DNA from: Flavobacterium endophyticum
GTDB taxonomy: Bacteria; Bacteroidota; Bacteroidia; Flavobacteriales; Flavobacteriaceae
Assembly: GCF_003634455.1 (NCBI RefSeq)
Contig: NZ_RBLC01000002.1
Location: 248,001-312,000 of the forward strand
Length of the DNA: 64,000 nucleotides
Reading direction: 5' to 3'
Positions 51,258-60,228 of the stretch are shown in pieces (positions within the stretch are counted from its first letter, which is position 1; the number at the start of each line of letters is the position of its first letter). The position numbers and the translations under genes are program-made. The notes under the pieces are model-generated. The model did not search any database and was not told the origin of the DNA. It saw nothing but the letters and a program-made list of their open reading frames with translations.

Positions 51258-52346
51258 ATGAAACTAATAAAAAGCAGCAAATACAACCTATTGAACTTTT
51301 TAGGCTGGCAATTGTATATTTTCAGCACATTGACTATTAATAAGATTTCTTATCGGGATTTTTCATTCATGAATAAATTCAAGCCTAAAGAATTAAATCT
51401 TATATACTACACGTTTCTCGAAGGCTTTATATGTGCAATGTTAGGATTCGTATTATCCTATATCATACTAGTATTTCTTGAAACTAAATTCAATTTGTCT
51501 AATCTAAAAAAAAGAGATTGGTGGAATTTATTTCTAGTCTTTGCGCTAGCACAGACCATTTATCACATAGCATTATGGCCATTATTAGACATACCTGCCA
51601 CCTATTATTTCGGATCAAACAACAACGGCCTCATGACATTGTTTATGAAATTGACAAATGTTCCTCCGTTCACCGTTGCCTTTTTAGTATGGCTATCTAT
51701 CATACTGGCAATCAAAGTGTACGAATATATAAATGAGGTGAAATTCACAAAAATAGAATTAGAATCATCCCTAAAAGAATCACAGTTGAATTCCCTAAAA
51801 GGACAAATTAATCCGCATTTTATGTTTAACAGCTTAAACAATATTCGCGGCTTGATTCTTGAAAACCCAATAAAATCTAGAGAAATGATTACCCGATTAT
51901 CTGAAATGCTTCGGTATTCCCTGACCAAAAACGACATCAATACGATTGCATTAGAAGAAGAAATCGAAATGGTAGAAAATTTCATCGAGATTTCTAGAAT
52001 ACAACTCGAAGACCGCCTAAAGTTTACTTCTAAAATCGATCCCGGATTACTAAAATTAGAAATTCCGCCCATGATCATACAAATGCTGGTCGAAAACGCA
52101 GTAAAACACGGAATATCAAAATTAAAAGAGGGCGGAGAAATTGTATTAGATATCAAACACGAGAACAAAACGCTAGTAATTATAGTAGCCAACACAGGCA
52201 CATTAACCATCGAAAAAGAATCCACCCAATTAGGGATAAAAAATATTGAAAAAAGACTGCAGTTGATTTATGGAGAAAACGCTAATTTTAAATTACAGGA
52301 AATAGAAAATCAAGTAGTTGCAGAAATCAAGATTCCAATTTTTTAA
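51258..52346 (+). CDS. LytS-type sensor histidine kinase
   Basis: The 362-residue protein has about four membrane helices in the N-terminal part (about 15-28, 51-75, 91-112 and 132-155). A kinase domain of the His_kinase/LytS group follows, with QINPHFMFNSLNNIRG (phospho-acceptor His), RYSLTKND, and the ATP-binding PPMIIQMLVENAVKHGI and GIKNIEKRLQLIYG. It pairs with the LytTR regulator gene 2 bp downstream. The signal sensed is unknown. I placed the start at the ATG at 51258. Confidence 0.93.
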   Translation: MKLIKSSKYNLLNFLGWQLYIFSTLTINKISYRDFSFMNKFKPKELNLIYYTFLEGFICAMLGFVLSYIILVFLETKFNLSNLKKRDWWNLFLVFALAQTIYHIALWPLLDIPATYYFGSNNNGLMTLFMKLTNVPPFTVAFLVWLSIILAIKVYEYINEVKFTKIELESSLKESQLNSLKGQINPHFMFNSLNNIRGLILENPIKSREMITRLSEMLRYSLTKNDINTIALEEEIEMVENFIEISRIQLEDRLKFTSKIDPGLLKLEIPPMIIQMLVENAVKHGISKLKEGGEIVLDIKHENKTLVIIVANTGTLTIEKESTQLGIKNIEKRLQLIYGENANFKLQEIENQVVAEIKIPIF

Positions 52347-52348
52347 AC

Positions 52349-53071
52349 ATGAAAAAGATAAAAGCCGTCATAGTAGAAGATTCGCGTTTAGCCAGAAACG
52401 AGCTAAAAGAGTTGATTAAAAATCATCCCGAAATTGAAATTATCGGAGAAGCAGAAAACGTTGATTCAGGCTTCCAGCTTATAAATACTGTACAGCCCGA
52501 TCTGCTTTTTTTAGACATCAACATGCCCGAAAAAGATGGCTTCGAACTGTTAGAAATGCTCGACAGAGTTCCCATCACCGTATTCACTACTGCTTTTGAT
52601 GAATATGCAATCAAATCCTTTGAATACAACGCTTTAGATTATCTCTTGAAACCAATCAATCCGAAAAGATTTGCTCGAGCTATCGAAAAAGTAAGCGCCA
52701 ATCTTATCGAAAAAGAAGAAAAGAACAGCAAGAAGCTTACGCTAAACAACCAGATTTTTTTGAGAGACGGAGAAAAATGTTGGCTCGTAAAAATAGCAGA
52801 TATCTATCTGTTTGAAGTTGATGGAAATTATACCAAAATCTTTTTCCAAGACGAAAAAGCAATAATCAGCAAGTCCTTAAACCAGATCGAAGAAAAACTC
52901 CCAGAAGATTACTTCTTCCGCGCCAATAGAAACCAAATCATCAACATGGAATATATCGGCAAAATCGACCCTTGGTTCAGCGGCAATCTGCTCGTGCACA
53001 TGCCCAAAGAAACAAAAGTGGAAATCTCTAGGAGACAAACCAATAACTTCAAAGAGAAAATGAGCTTATAA
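52349..53071 (+). CDS. LytTR-family response regulator
   Basis: The 240-residue protein has a receiver domain with phospho-acceptor Asp56 (LLFLDINMPEKDG), Thr80 region and Lys101 (YLLKPINP). The C-terminal LytTR domain (about 140-240) carries IADIYLFEVDGNYTKIFF and FFRANRNQIINMEYI. It is the partner of the LytS-type kinase encoded 2 bp upstream. The pair is separate in sequence and kinase type from the TPR-kinase pair at 2229-4704. Confidence 0.94.
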   Translation: MKKIKAVIVEDSRLARNELKELIKNHPEIEIIGEAENVDSGFQLINTVQPDLLFLDINMPEKDGFELLEMLDRVPITVFTTAFDEYAIKSFEYNALDYLLKPINPKRFARAIEKVSANLIEKEEKNSKKLTLNNQIFLRDGEKCWLVKIADIYLFEVDGNYTKIFFQDEKAIISKSLNQIEEKLPEDYFFRANRNQIINMEYIGKIDPWFSGNLLVHMPKETKVEISRRQTNNFKEKMSL

Positions 53072-53120
53072 TTCACATTAAACTACTTCAAATATTTTAT
53101 GCGTTTGTAGCTACTTAAAC

Positions 53121-53151
53121 TTTAATCTTTAAACAATTAATGTTATTTTTG
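53121..53151 (+). promoter_or_regulatory. Promoter of Gfo/Idh oxidoreductase gene
   Basis: TTTA (one mismatch to TTTG) at 53121-53124 is followed after 19 bp by TATTTTTG at 53144-53151, 16 bp before the start codon. Confidence 0.55.
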
Positions 53152-53167
53152 TGGAAAATACATTTAT

Positions 53168-54133
53168 ATGCTAAAAGTTGGAGTATTAGGTGCTGGCCAT
53201 CTAGGAAAAATTCATTTGCGTTTATTACAACAATCTGAAAAATACGAATTAGTAGGCTTTTATGATCCCAATCAAGAAAATGCCGAAAAAGTGGCCAAGG
53301 AATTTGGCTATACAAAATTCGATACTATTGCAAAACTCATCCATGCTGTAGATGTTGTCGACATTGTAACTCCTACCCTTTCCCATTATAAATGTGCCAA
53401 GGTCGCGATAAAATCAGGCAAGCACGTTTTTCTTGAAAAGCCTATTTCCAATACGGTTGAAGAAGCCGAAGAAATCATCGCTTTAGCCAAAGAATTTAAC
53501 GTAAAAGGTCAAGTCGGGCACGTAGAAAGATTCAATCCCGCGTTTAAAGCAACAAAGGAAATGATCGAAAATCCGATGTTTATCGAGACACACCGTCTAG
53601 CGGAATTTAATCCTCGCGGTACCGATGTTCCCGTTGTTTTAGACTTGATGATTCATGATATCGATGCTATCTTGAGCGTTGTGAAATCAAAAGTCAAAAA
53701 CATAAATGCCAGCGGCGTTTCCGTAATTTCTGACACTCCAGATATTGCCAATGCCCGAATCGAGTTCGAGAACGGCTGTGTTGCTAACTTGACTTCGAGC
53801 CGTATTTCCCTGAAAAATATGCGCAAATCGCGCTTCTTCCAAAAAGACGCCTACATCTCTGTAGATTTTCTTGAAAAGAAATGCGAAGTCGTAAAGATGA
53901 AAGACGCACCGGAAGTTCCAGGCGATTTCGATATGATACTACAAAATGCCGAAGGCGTAAAAAAACAAATCTATTTTGACAATCCTGATGTAGAAGGAAA
54001 CAATGCTATCCTCGACGAATTGGAAACTTTTGCCGACGCGATCAACAACAACACGACGCCAATTGTTACTTTGGAAGACGGAACTGAAGCCTTGAGAGTT
54101 GCCTATCAAATCATCGACTGCTTCAAAAAATAA
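53168..54133 (+). CDS. Gfo/Idh/MocA-family NAD(P)-dependent oxidoreductase
   Basis: The 321-residue protein has an N-terminal Rossmann fold with GVLGAGHLGKIHLRLL (GxGxxG), VVDIVTPTLSHYKCA and the family's HVFLEKPISNTVEEAE (EKP lysine). A C-terminal substrate-binding beta sheet follows, with GHVERFNPAF. Substrates are usually sugars or cyclitols, but cannot be told here. It starts a long run of plus-strand genes and has its own promoter. Confidence 0.92.
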   Translation: MLKVGVLGAGHLGKIHLRLLQQSEKYELVGFYDPNQENAEKVAKEFGYTKFDTIAKLIHAVDVVDIVTPTLSHYKCAKVAIKSGKHVFLEKPISNTVEEAEEIIALAKEFNVKGQVGHVERFNPAFKATKEMIENPMFIETHRLAEFNPRGTDVPVVLDLMIHDIDAILSVVKSKVKNINASGVSVISDTPDIANARIEFENGCVANLTSSRISLKNMRKSRFFQKDAYISVDFLEKKCEVVKMKDAPEVPGDFDMILQNAEGVKKQIYFDNPDVEGNNAILDELETFADAINNNTTPIVTLEDGTEALRVAYQIIDCFKK

Positions 54134-54165
54134 TATCCAACTAAATTTCAAACCTTTACATAAAA

Positions 54166-55053
54166 ATGAAAAACATAGCCGTAATCGGAGCCGGAACCAT
54201 GGGTAACGGAATCGCTCACACTTTTGCACAAAGCGGATTTACAGTTAAACTGATAGATGTTTCTGAAAAATCTTTAGACAAAGGAATGGCCACAATCGCC
54301 GGAAATTTGGACCGAATGGTTGCGAAAGGAACCATTACTGAAGACGATAAGATGAAAACCATCGGCAATATCATTACCTATACGCATATCAAAGACGGTG
54401 TCGTTGGAGTAGATTTAGTGGTTGAAGCCGCTACGGAAAACGTAGAATTGAAACTGAATATTTTCAAGCAATTAAACGATGCTTGCTCACATAATACTAT
54501 TTTAGCGACAAACACGTCTTCGATTTCTATTACGCAAATCGGTGCGGTTGTTGCACATCCAGAAAGAGTTATCGGAATGCACTTCATGAATCCTGTGCCG
54601 ATTATGAAACTGGTTGAAATTATTCGTGGCTACAATACTTCGGATGAGGTAACTAAAACCATTATGGATTTGTCCGTAAAACTAGGGAAGGTTCCAGTTG
54701 AAGTTAATGACTACCCAGGTTTTGTGGCTAACCGAATCTTGATGCCGATGATTAATGAATCTATCGAAACTCTATACAACGGTGTTGCCGGTGTTTATGA
54801 AATCGATACGGTGATGAAATTGGGAATGGCGCATCCAATGGGACCTTTGCAATTAGCCGATTTTATTGGCCTTGACGTTTGTCTTGCTATCTTAAACGTA
54901 ATGTATGACGGTTTCAAGAATCCAAAATATGCTCCATGTCCGTTATTAGTAAATATGGTTCGTGCTGGAAAATTAGGCGTAAAATCAGGAGAAGGTTTCT
55001 ATGACTATTCAGAAAGCAAGAAAGCTGAAAAAGTAGCAAAGCAATTTATATAA
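54166..55053 (+). CDS. 3-hydroxyacyl(butyryl)-CoA dehydrogenase
   Basis: The 295-residue protein interconverts 3-hydroxyacyl-CoA and 3-oxoacyl-CoA with NAD. It has the NAD-binding VIGAGTMGNGIAHTFA, the ATNTSSISIT stretch and the catalytic His in GMHFMNPVPIMKLVE with partner Glu, then NDYPGFVANRILMP in the C-terminal dimer domain. The length fits a stand-alone short-chain enzyme (Hbd/PaaH type), not a FadB fusion. Confidence 0.94.
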   Translation: MKNIAVIGAGTMGNGIAHTFAQSGFTVKLIDVSEKSLDKGMATIAGNLDRMVAKGTITEDDKMKTIGNIITYTHIKDGVVGVDLVVEAATENVELKLNIFKQLNDACSHNTILATNTSSISITQIGAVVAHPERVIGMHFMNPVPIMKLVEIIRGYNTSDEVTKTIMDLSVKLGKVPVEVNDYPGFVANRILMPMINESIETLYNGVAGVYEIDTVMKLGMAHPMGPLQLADFIGLDVCLAILNVMYDGFKNPKYAPCPLLVNMVRAGKLGVKSGEGFYDYSESKKAEKVAKQFI

Positions 55054-55067
55054 TAGTATAAGGTTTG

Positions 55068-55118
55068 AAAGTCTTAAAGTCAAAAGTGTCATGCTTTCGA
55101 CTTTAAGACTTTAAGACT
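55068..55118 (+). terminator. Long inverted repeat with tandem 3' arm after hydroxyacyl-CoA dehydrogenase gene
   Basis: AAAGTCTTAAAGTC (55068-55081) is perfectly complementary to GACTTTAAGACTTT (55099-55112), a 14 bp stem around 17 bases. The 3' arm continues with another AAGACTTTTT, giving a tandem GACTTTAA pattern and a T-run, as in an intrinsic terminator. Confidence 0.75.
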
Positions 55119-55130
55119 TTTTGACTCAAT

Positions 55131-56348
55131 ATGGCAAAAATTATTCCTTTTAAAGCAGTTCGGCCAACACGCGACAAAGTGAGTCTGGTGACGTCACGTT
55201 CTTACGATGAATATTCCCCAGCTGAACTGGCCTCGCAATTGGATTTTAATCCGTTTTCGTTTCTCCATGTCCTGAATCCGGCTTATGTAAACCAGCAGAA
55301 AATCGGACTTGAAAAAAGGTTCAAGCTTGTTGCCCAGAAATACAATGATTTTAAGGAAGAAGTTGTCCTGATCAAAGAAGAAAAGCCAGTCTTTTTCATT
55401 TATGAAATCGAAACAAAAACACAGACTTTCACAGGAATAATTGCCGGAACCAGTATTGAAGATTACCAAAACAATGTCATCAAAAAACATGAAGATACGC
55501 TACAATATCGGGTAGAATTATTCAAAGATTATCTTCACAGGACAGGATTTAATACAGAACCCGTTTTGATTACGTATCCTGACAATTCCGAATTAACCAA
55601 TTGGATTGCAGAAAAAAAGCAAAGCGATTCGCTCTATGAGTTTTCAACAACTAAAAGAGAAAAGCACATTCTCTGGAAAATAGACAACCCAGACGAAATA
55701 GTTTGGCTGCAGAAAAAATTTCAAGAAATTGGCGACTTGTATATCGCCGACGGGCATCACCGCTCGGCTTCTGCCGAATTATTATACGAAGAAGATAAAG
55801 CTTCTGGTAACGAAAACCTGAATTATTTCATGAGTTTTCTGATAGCCGAAAGCAATGTAAAAATATACGAATACAATCGAATCATACGTGACTTAAACGG
55901 ACATTCAAAAGAAGAATTTCTTGCCAAATTATCCAACGACTTCTGGATTAAAAATAAAGAACAGGAATTGTGGAAACCGACCAAAAAGTTTGAATTCGGA
56001 ATGTATCTTGATGGAGAATTCTATTCCCTTATTTTAAAAGATGAGCACAGTTTTTCTTCTGTGTTGGAAAGCCTCGATGCACAGATTTTATATAAAAAAG
56101 TGCTCCAACCGATATTAGGTATTGAAGACCTTAGAAACGACGAACGAATAGATTATATCCCTGGAAAACAATCTATTGTTACCATAAAAGAAGTCATTGA
56201 TGAAGGCGAATTTGAATTGGGCTTCATGCTTTTCCCGACTGATATTTCAGAAATAAAAGAATTGGCCGATAACAATTTGATCATGCCTCCAAAAAGTACG
56301 TATATCGATCCGAAGTTTCGAAGCGGATTGGTGGTTTATGAAATATAA
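55131..56348 (+). CDS. DUF1015 family protein
   Basis: The 405-residue protein is a full-length DUF1015 member, with KIIPFKAVRPTRDKV at the start, FLHVLNPAY, the conserved LYIADGHHRSASAELLYEE (central motif with two His), and PKSTYIDPKFRSGLVVYE at the end. In some bacteria DUF1015 genes accompany serine or PLP-linked metabolism, but the reaction is not known. It is followed by YggS, a PLP-homeostasis protein, with at most a few bases between them. Confidence 0.9.
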   Translation: MAKIIPFKAVRPTRDKVSLVTSRSYDEYSPAELASQLDFNPFSFLHVLNPAYVNQQKIGLEKRFKLVAQKYNDFKEEVVLIKEEKPVFFIYEIETKTQTFTGIIAGTSIEDYQNNVIKKHEDTLQYRVELFKDYLHRTGFNTEPVLITYPDNSELTNWIAEKKQSDSLYEFSTTKREKHILWKIDNPDEIVWLQKKFQEIGDLYIADGHHRSASAELLYEEDKASGNENLNYFMSFLIAESNVKIYEYNRIIRDLNGHSKEEFLAKLSNDFWIKNKEQELWKPTKKFEFGMYLDGEFYSLILKDEHSFSSVLESLDAQILYKKVLQPILGIEDLRNDERIDYIPGKQSIVTIKEVIDEGEFELGFMLFPTDISEIKELADNNLIMPPKSTYIDPKFRSGLVVYEI

Positions 56349-56358
56349 AGATTTAAAA

Positions 56359-57021
56359 ATGTCAATAAAAAAGAACCTTCTCGAAATAAAATCTTCGCTT
56401 CCTGAAAATGTAACGCTTGTTGCTGTTTCAAAAACAAAGCCAGTTTCCGACCTCATGGAAGCCTACGAAGCCGGACAGCGTATTTTTGGAGAAAACAAGA
56501 TCCAAGAAATGGCCGAAAAGTTCGAACAAATGCCGAAAGACATTGAATGGCACATGATTGGCCACGTTCAAACGAACAAAGTCAAATTTATGGCATCATT
56601 TGTGAGGTTAGTGCATGGCGTTGACAGTTTAAAATTATTAGAGGAAATCAATAAGCAGGCTCTAAAAAACAATAGAGTTATTGATTGCCTATTGCAGATT
56701 CATATTGCCGAAGAAGAAACAAAATTCGGGCTAAACGAAACAGAACTAAATGATTTGCTGCAATCGGAAATTTTTAAAAAGTTACAAAATATAAAAATTA
56801 CAGGATTGATGGGCATGGCAACATTCACAGACAATCAAGAACAAATCAAGAAAGAATTTCTGCATTTGAAATCGATTTTTAATAGCCTAGCTCCAACTCA
56901 AAAATCAGAAAACTGCAATCTAAAAACACTTTCCATGGGAATGTCTGGCGATTATCAGCTGGCAATCGATTGCGGAAGCACAATGGTTCGGATTGGAAGT
57001 AGTATCTTTGGAACACGCTAA
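56359..57021 (+). CDS. PLP-homeostasis protein YggS/PROSC
   Basis: YggS binds pyridoxal phosphate on a single-domain TIM barrel and keeps free vitamin B6 balanced; it has no known catalysis. The 220-residue protein shows VTLVAVSKTKPVSDLMEAY with the PLP lysine, FGENKIQEMAEKF, WHMIGHVQTNKVK and the C-terminal SMGMSGDYQLAIDCGSTMVR, followed by IGSSIFGTR. I chose MSIKKNLLEI as start; an ATG at 56338, overlapping the DUF1015 gene, would add seven residues. Confidence 0.95.
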   Translation: MSIKKNLLEIKSSLPENVTLVAVSKTKPVSDLMEAYEAGQRIFGENKIQEMAEKFEQMPKDIEWHMIGHVQTNKVKFMASFVRLVHGVDSLKLLEEINKQALKNNRVIDCLLQIHIAEEETKFGLNETELNDLLQSEIFKKLQNIKITGLMGMATFTDNQEQIKKEFLHLKSIFNSLAPTQKSENCNLKTLSMGMSGDYQLAIDCGSTMVRIGSSIFGTR

Positions 57022-57072
57022 TTTAAATGGCTTGCACGATTGTGGGCTATCATAATAAACTTAAATCAGAAT

Positions 57073-58434
57073 TTGTACGCAATATTAGACATAGAAACAA
57101 CTGGAGGCCAGTATAATGAAGAAGGAATTACCGAAATTGCTATCTATAAATTTGACGGACACGAAATTGTAGACCAATTCATCAGCCTTGTCAATCCTGA
57201 AAAAACAATTCAGCCTTTTGTAGTGAAATTGACAGGCATTAACAATGCCATGCTTCACAGCGCTCCAAAGTTTTATGAGGTTGCCAAACGAATTATAGAA
57301 ATAACAGAAGACTGCGTTATTGTAGCCCACAATGCACAATTTGACTACCGAATTCTTCGTACAGAATTTTCACGCCTTGGCTATGATTTTCAGCGTAAAA
57401 ATCTATGTACGGTAGAATTATCAAAAAAACTAATTCCTGAACAGCCTTCCTACAGCTTAGGAAAATTAGTGCGTGCGCTCGGGATTCCTATGGCCGACAG
57501 ACACCGTGCTTCTGGCGATGCTTTAGCAACCGTAAAGCTTTTCAAAATGCTATTGGCTAAAGATCTTGAAAAAGAAATCGTCAAAAGCTTTATCAAAACA
57601 GAAGTCGAAAAAGGACTTGCGCCCAAACTTCTAGATATCGTATCAGGACTTCCTTCTACAACAGGAATTTACTATGTCCATAAAGAAAATGGCGACCTGA
57701 TTTATATCGGGAAAAGCCGAAATATCAAAAAACGCGTCAACCAGCATTTTACGAACGGGTCCACCAAATCAAAAAAAATACAGCTTGAGGTTTTTGACGT
57801 CACTTACGAAGAAACTGGAAGCGAATTGATTGCGCTTTTAAAAGAAGCCGAAGAAATTAAAGTCAATAAGCCAAAATACAATCGATCGCTGAAAAAAACC
57901 ATTTTTCCATGGTCGTTGTATCTTGAAAAAGACACAGAAGGCTATCTCTCTTTAAAAATGCAAAAGACCGATGCCCGAAAGAAAGAGCTGGCTTCGTTTG
58001 CGAGCCATGCCGAAGCACAGAGCGCTTTATTTAAGATTACTGATAACTATAGGCTCTGTCAGAAGATTAACAGTCTTGAGGCCGTAAAAACACATTGTTT
58101 TCCTTTCGAGCTTAATCAATGCAACGGTGCCTGCATCGGAAAAGAATCTCCTGAAGAATACAACCGTCGTGTTGAAGATTTTTTCGAAAATAACGAATAT
58201 CAGAATCAGAATATGATTATCATCGATCGAGGAAGAAATATCCAAGAAAGAAGCGCCGTATTGATTGAAAATGGTACTTTCAAGGGTTATGCTTTCTTCG
58301 ATTTGAACTATCAGGTGAATAATATCGAAATTTTGAAAAACATCATCATCCCGATGGACAGCAATCGCGATTCTAAAAATATAATTTTAAGCTATCTCCG
58401 AAAAAAGAAAGTCTTCAAAACCCTATCTTTTTAA
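57073..58434 (+). CDS. DnaQ-type exonuclease fused to GIY-YIG (UvrC-N/Cho-like) nuclease
   Basis: The 453-residue protein has an N-terminal 3'-5' exonuclease domain (1-165) with YAILDIETTGG (DIE motif), VAHNAQFDYRIL and HRASGDALAT (Exo III HxxxxD). A GIY-YIG domain follows from about 200, with TGIYYVHKENGDLIYIGKSRN and KKRVNQHF, and then a UvrC-like region including QCNGACIGKESPEEY. This fusion is common in Bacteroidota and may work in repair. I placed the start at TTG 57073 (reading MYAILDIETT); no in-frame ATG precedes the motif, and another TTG at 57040 is possible. Confidence 0.9.
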   Translation: MYAILDIETTGGQYNEEGITEIAIYKFDGHEIVDQFISLVNPEKTIQPFVVKLTGINNAMLHSAPKFYEVAKRIIEITEDCVIVAHNAQFDYRILRTEFSRLGYDFQRKNLCTVELSKKLIPEQPSYSLGKLVRALGIPMADRHRASGDALATVKLFKMLLAKDLEKEIVKSFIKTEVEKGLAPKLLDIVSGLPSTTGIYYVHKENGDLIYIGKSRNIKKRVNQHFTNGSTKSKKIQLEVFDVTYEETGSELIALLKEAEEIKVNKPKYNRSLKKTIFPWSLYLEKDTEGYLSLKMQKTDARKKELASFASHAEAQSALFKITDNYRLCQKINSLEAVKTHCFPFELNQCNGACIGKESPEEYNRRVEDFFENNEYQNQNMIIIDRGRNIQERSAVLIENGTFKGYAFFDLNYQVNNIEILKNIIIPMDSNRDSKNIILSYLRKKKVFKTLSF

Positions 58435-58443
58435 GACTTTTAG

Positions 58444-58451
58444 TAAATTTG
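58444..58451 (+). promoter_or_regulatory. -7 box for ion-channel gene
   Basis: TAAATTTG matches TAnnTTTG and lies 23 bp before the TTG start at 58475, supporting that start. Confidence 0.5.
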
Positions 58452-58474
58452 ATATAATCCGATAAAAACCTAAT

Positions 58475-59293
58475 TTGGAAGTCACTAGAATAGAAAGAAT
58501 TAGAAAAAAACTTCATGAAATTATTTATGAGGCCGACACTCCTTTTGGAAAACTCTTCGATGTTATTCTGCTTCTGCTTATTATCGTAAGCATTATTTCT
58601 GTAATGCTTGAAAGCGTGGCGTCGATACGATTTTTATACGGAACTGAACTCGCAATCATTGAGTGGATTATTACGGGTTTCTTCACCTTGGAATACATCG
58701 GAAGAATAATTGCAGTCAAGCGTCCGCTCAAATATATCTTCAGTTTCTATGGAATTATAGACCTTCTGGCAACCTTGCCTGCCTATATTGACCTGCTTTT
58801 CCCTGGATGGCATTTCTTAGTTTCACTTAGAGCAGTAAGGCTATTGCGGGTCTTCCGAATCCTAAAGCTTGCCCACTTTGTCGGCGCATCCAACCAATTA
58901 GTTGTTGCCCTAAAGAAAAGCCGTCTGAAAATTGCCGTTTTTCTGTTCAGTGTAATCGTATTGTGTATCATTTTAGGAACGATTATGTATATGATCGAAG
59001 GTCCTGAACATGGATTTACAAGTATTCCAATGAGTATTTACTGGACTATCGTTACACTTACGACTGTTGGTTTTGGCGATATAACTCCTGCAACACCTTT
59101 CGGCCAGTTTGTTTCGATGATCATCATGATTTTGGGTTACGGAATTATTGCCGTTCCTACAGGATTGGTTACCGCAGAATTTATGTCCAAGGACAGAAAA
59201 GTACACGAAAACACTCAGGTCTGCCCTAACTGCAGCGCCGACCACCATAGGGACGATGCAAAATTTTGCTATCATTGCGGACATACTTTATGA
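58475..59293 (+). CDS. Voltage-gated-type potassium channel with C-terminal zinc ribbon
   Basis: The 272-residue protein has six membrane segments: S1-S3 at about 25-110, an S4 with spaced Arg (SLRAVRLLRVFRILKL, about 116-131), and S5-S6 around the selectivity filter TVGFGDITP (about 197-205). This is the Kv-like layout. The C-terminal end carries two CxxC pairs, CPNCSAD and CYHCG (about 248-270), forming a zinc-ribbon-like tail that is unusual for a channel. Translation most likely starts at TTG 58475, as no ATG precedes the first helix. Its stop overlaps the miaA start (ATGA). Confidence 0.9.
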   Translation: MEVTRIERIRKKLHEIIYEADTPFGKLFDVILLLLIIVSIISVMLESVASIRFLYGTELAIIEWIITGFFTLEYIGRIIAVKRPLKYIFSFYGIIDLLATLPAYIDLLFPGWHFLVSLRAVRLLRVFRILKLAHFVGASNQLVVALKKSRLKIAVFLFSVIVLCIILGTIMYMIEGPEHGFTSIPMSIYWTIVTLTTVGFGDITPATPFGQFVSMIIMILGYGIIAVPTGLVTAEFMSKDRKVHENTQVCPNCSADHHRDDAKFCYHCGHTL

Positions 59294-60210
59294 AATATCT
59301 AATTACCATCATCGGACCCACAGCAATCGGCAAAACGGCTTTGAGCATCAAGCTGGCAAAACAATTCAATTGCGAAATCATTTCGTGCGATTCGCGACAG
59401 TTTTTCAAAGAAATGATAATTGGTACCGCCGTTCCTTCAAAAGAAGAACTAAGCTCAGCTCCGCATCATTTCATACAGAATAAATCGATTTTTGAAAACT
59501 ATACGGTAGGCGATTTTGAACGAGAGGCCATTGACAAACTAGACAAGCTATATAAAACCAACGACTATGCAATTTTGGTCGGCGGATCTGGCTTGTATGT
59601 GGATGCTATACTGAAAGGTTTTGACAGTTTCCCTGAAATTGACCCAACTGTCCGAGAAGAAATTATTTCGAGCTATGAAAAACTAGGCATCGGTTATCTG
59701 CAGCAAGAACTGGAAAGACTTGACAAAGCCTATTTCGATACGATTTCGAATGAAAATCCGCAGACATTGCAAAATCCACAAAGGATGATGCGTTTTGTCG
59801 AAGTCTGCATCGGAACTGGAAAACCGTATTCTTCTTTTTTGAATCGTAAAAAAAATAACCGAAATTTCATTCCAATCATCATCGGACTGGAAGCGGAAAG
59901 GCACGAAATGTATGAGCGTATCAACCTTCGCGTAGACTTGATGATACAGGCTGGTTTGGTACAAGAAGCCAAAAAACTCTACCCGAACAAAAACTTGAAT
60001 GCCTTACAGACGGTAGGCTATAGGGAACTATTCAGTTATTTTGACGGAGATTTTAGTCTTGATTTTGCCATCGAGGAAATCAAAAAAAATACTCGCAGAT
60101 TTGCAAAACGCCAGATGACGTGGTTCAAAAGAACAGAAAACGCAAAATGGTTTGATTACAAAACGGATTTTGAAGACATCTTAAACTATATAAAGAATTC
60201 TATTTCTTGA
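59290..60210 (+). CDS. miaA: tRNA dimethylallyltransferase
   Basis: MiaA attaches a dimethylallyl group to A37 of tRNAs reading UNN codons. The 306-residue protein has the P-loop IIGPTAIGKTALSIKLA, the ISCDSRQFFKEM segment, FLVGGSGLYVDAI-like ILVGGSGLYVDAI and the C-terminal RRFAKRQMTWFKR. The start at 59290 overlaps the channel-gene stop by 4 bp, indicating coupled translation. MiaE, acting later on the same base, is encoded at 13650-14243. Confidence 0.95.
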   Translation: MKYLITIIGPTAIGKTALSIKLAKQFNCEIISCDSRQFFKEMIIGTAVPSKEELSSAPHHFIQNKSIFENYTVGDFEREAIDKLDKLYKTNDYAILVGGSGLYVDAILKGFDSFPEIDPTVREEIISSYEKLGIGYLQQELERLDKAYFDTISNENPQTLQNPQRMMRFVEVCIGTGKPYSSFLNRKKNNRNFIPIIIGLEAERHEMYERINLRVDLMIQAGLVQEAKKLYPNKNLNALQTVGYRELFSYFDGDFSLDFAIEEIKKNTRRFAKRQMTWFKRTENAKWFDYKTDFEDILNYIKNSIS

Positions 60211-60228
60211 TAATAATACCCAATTAAA

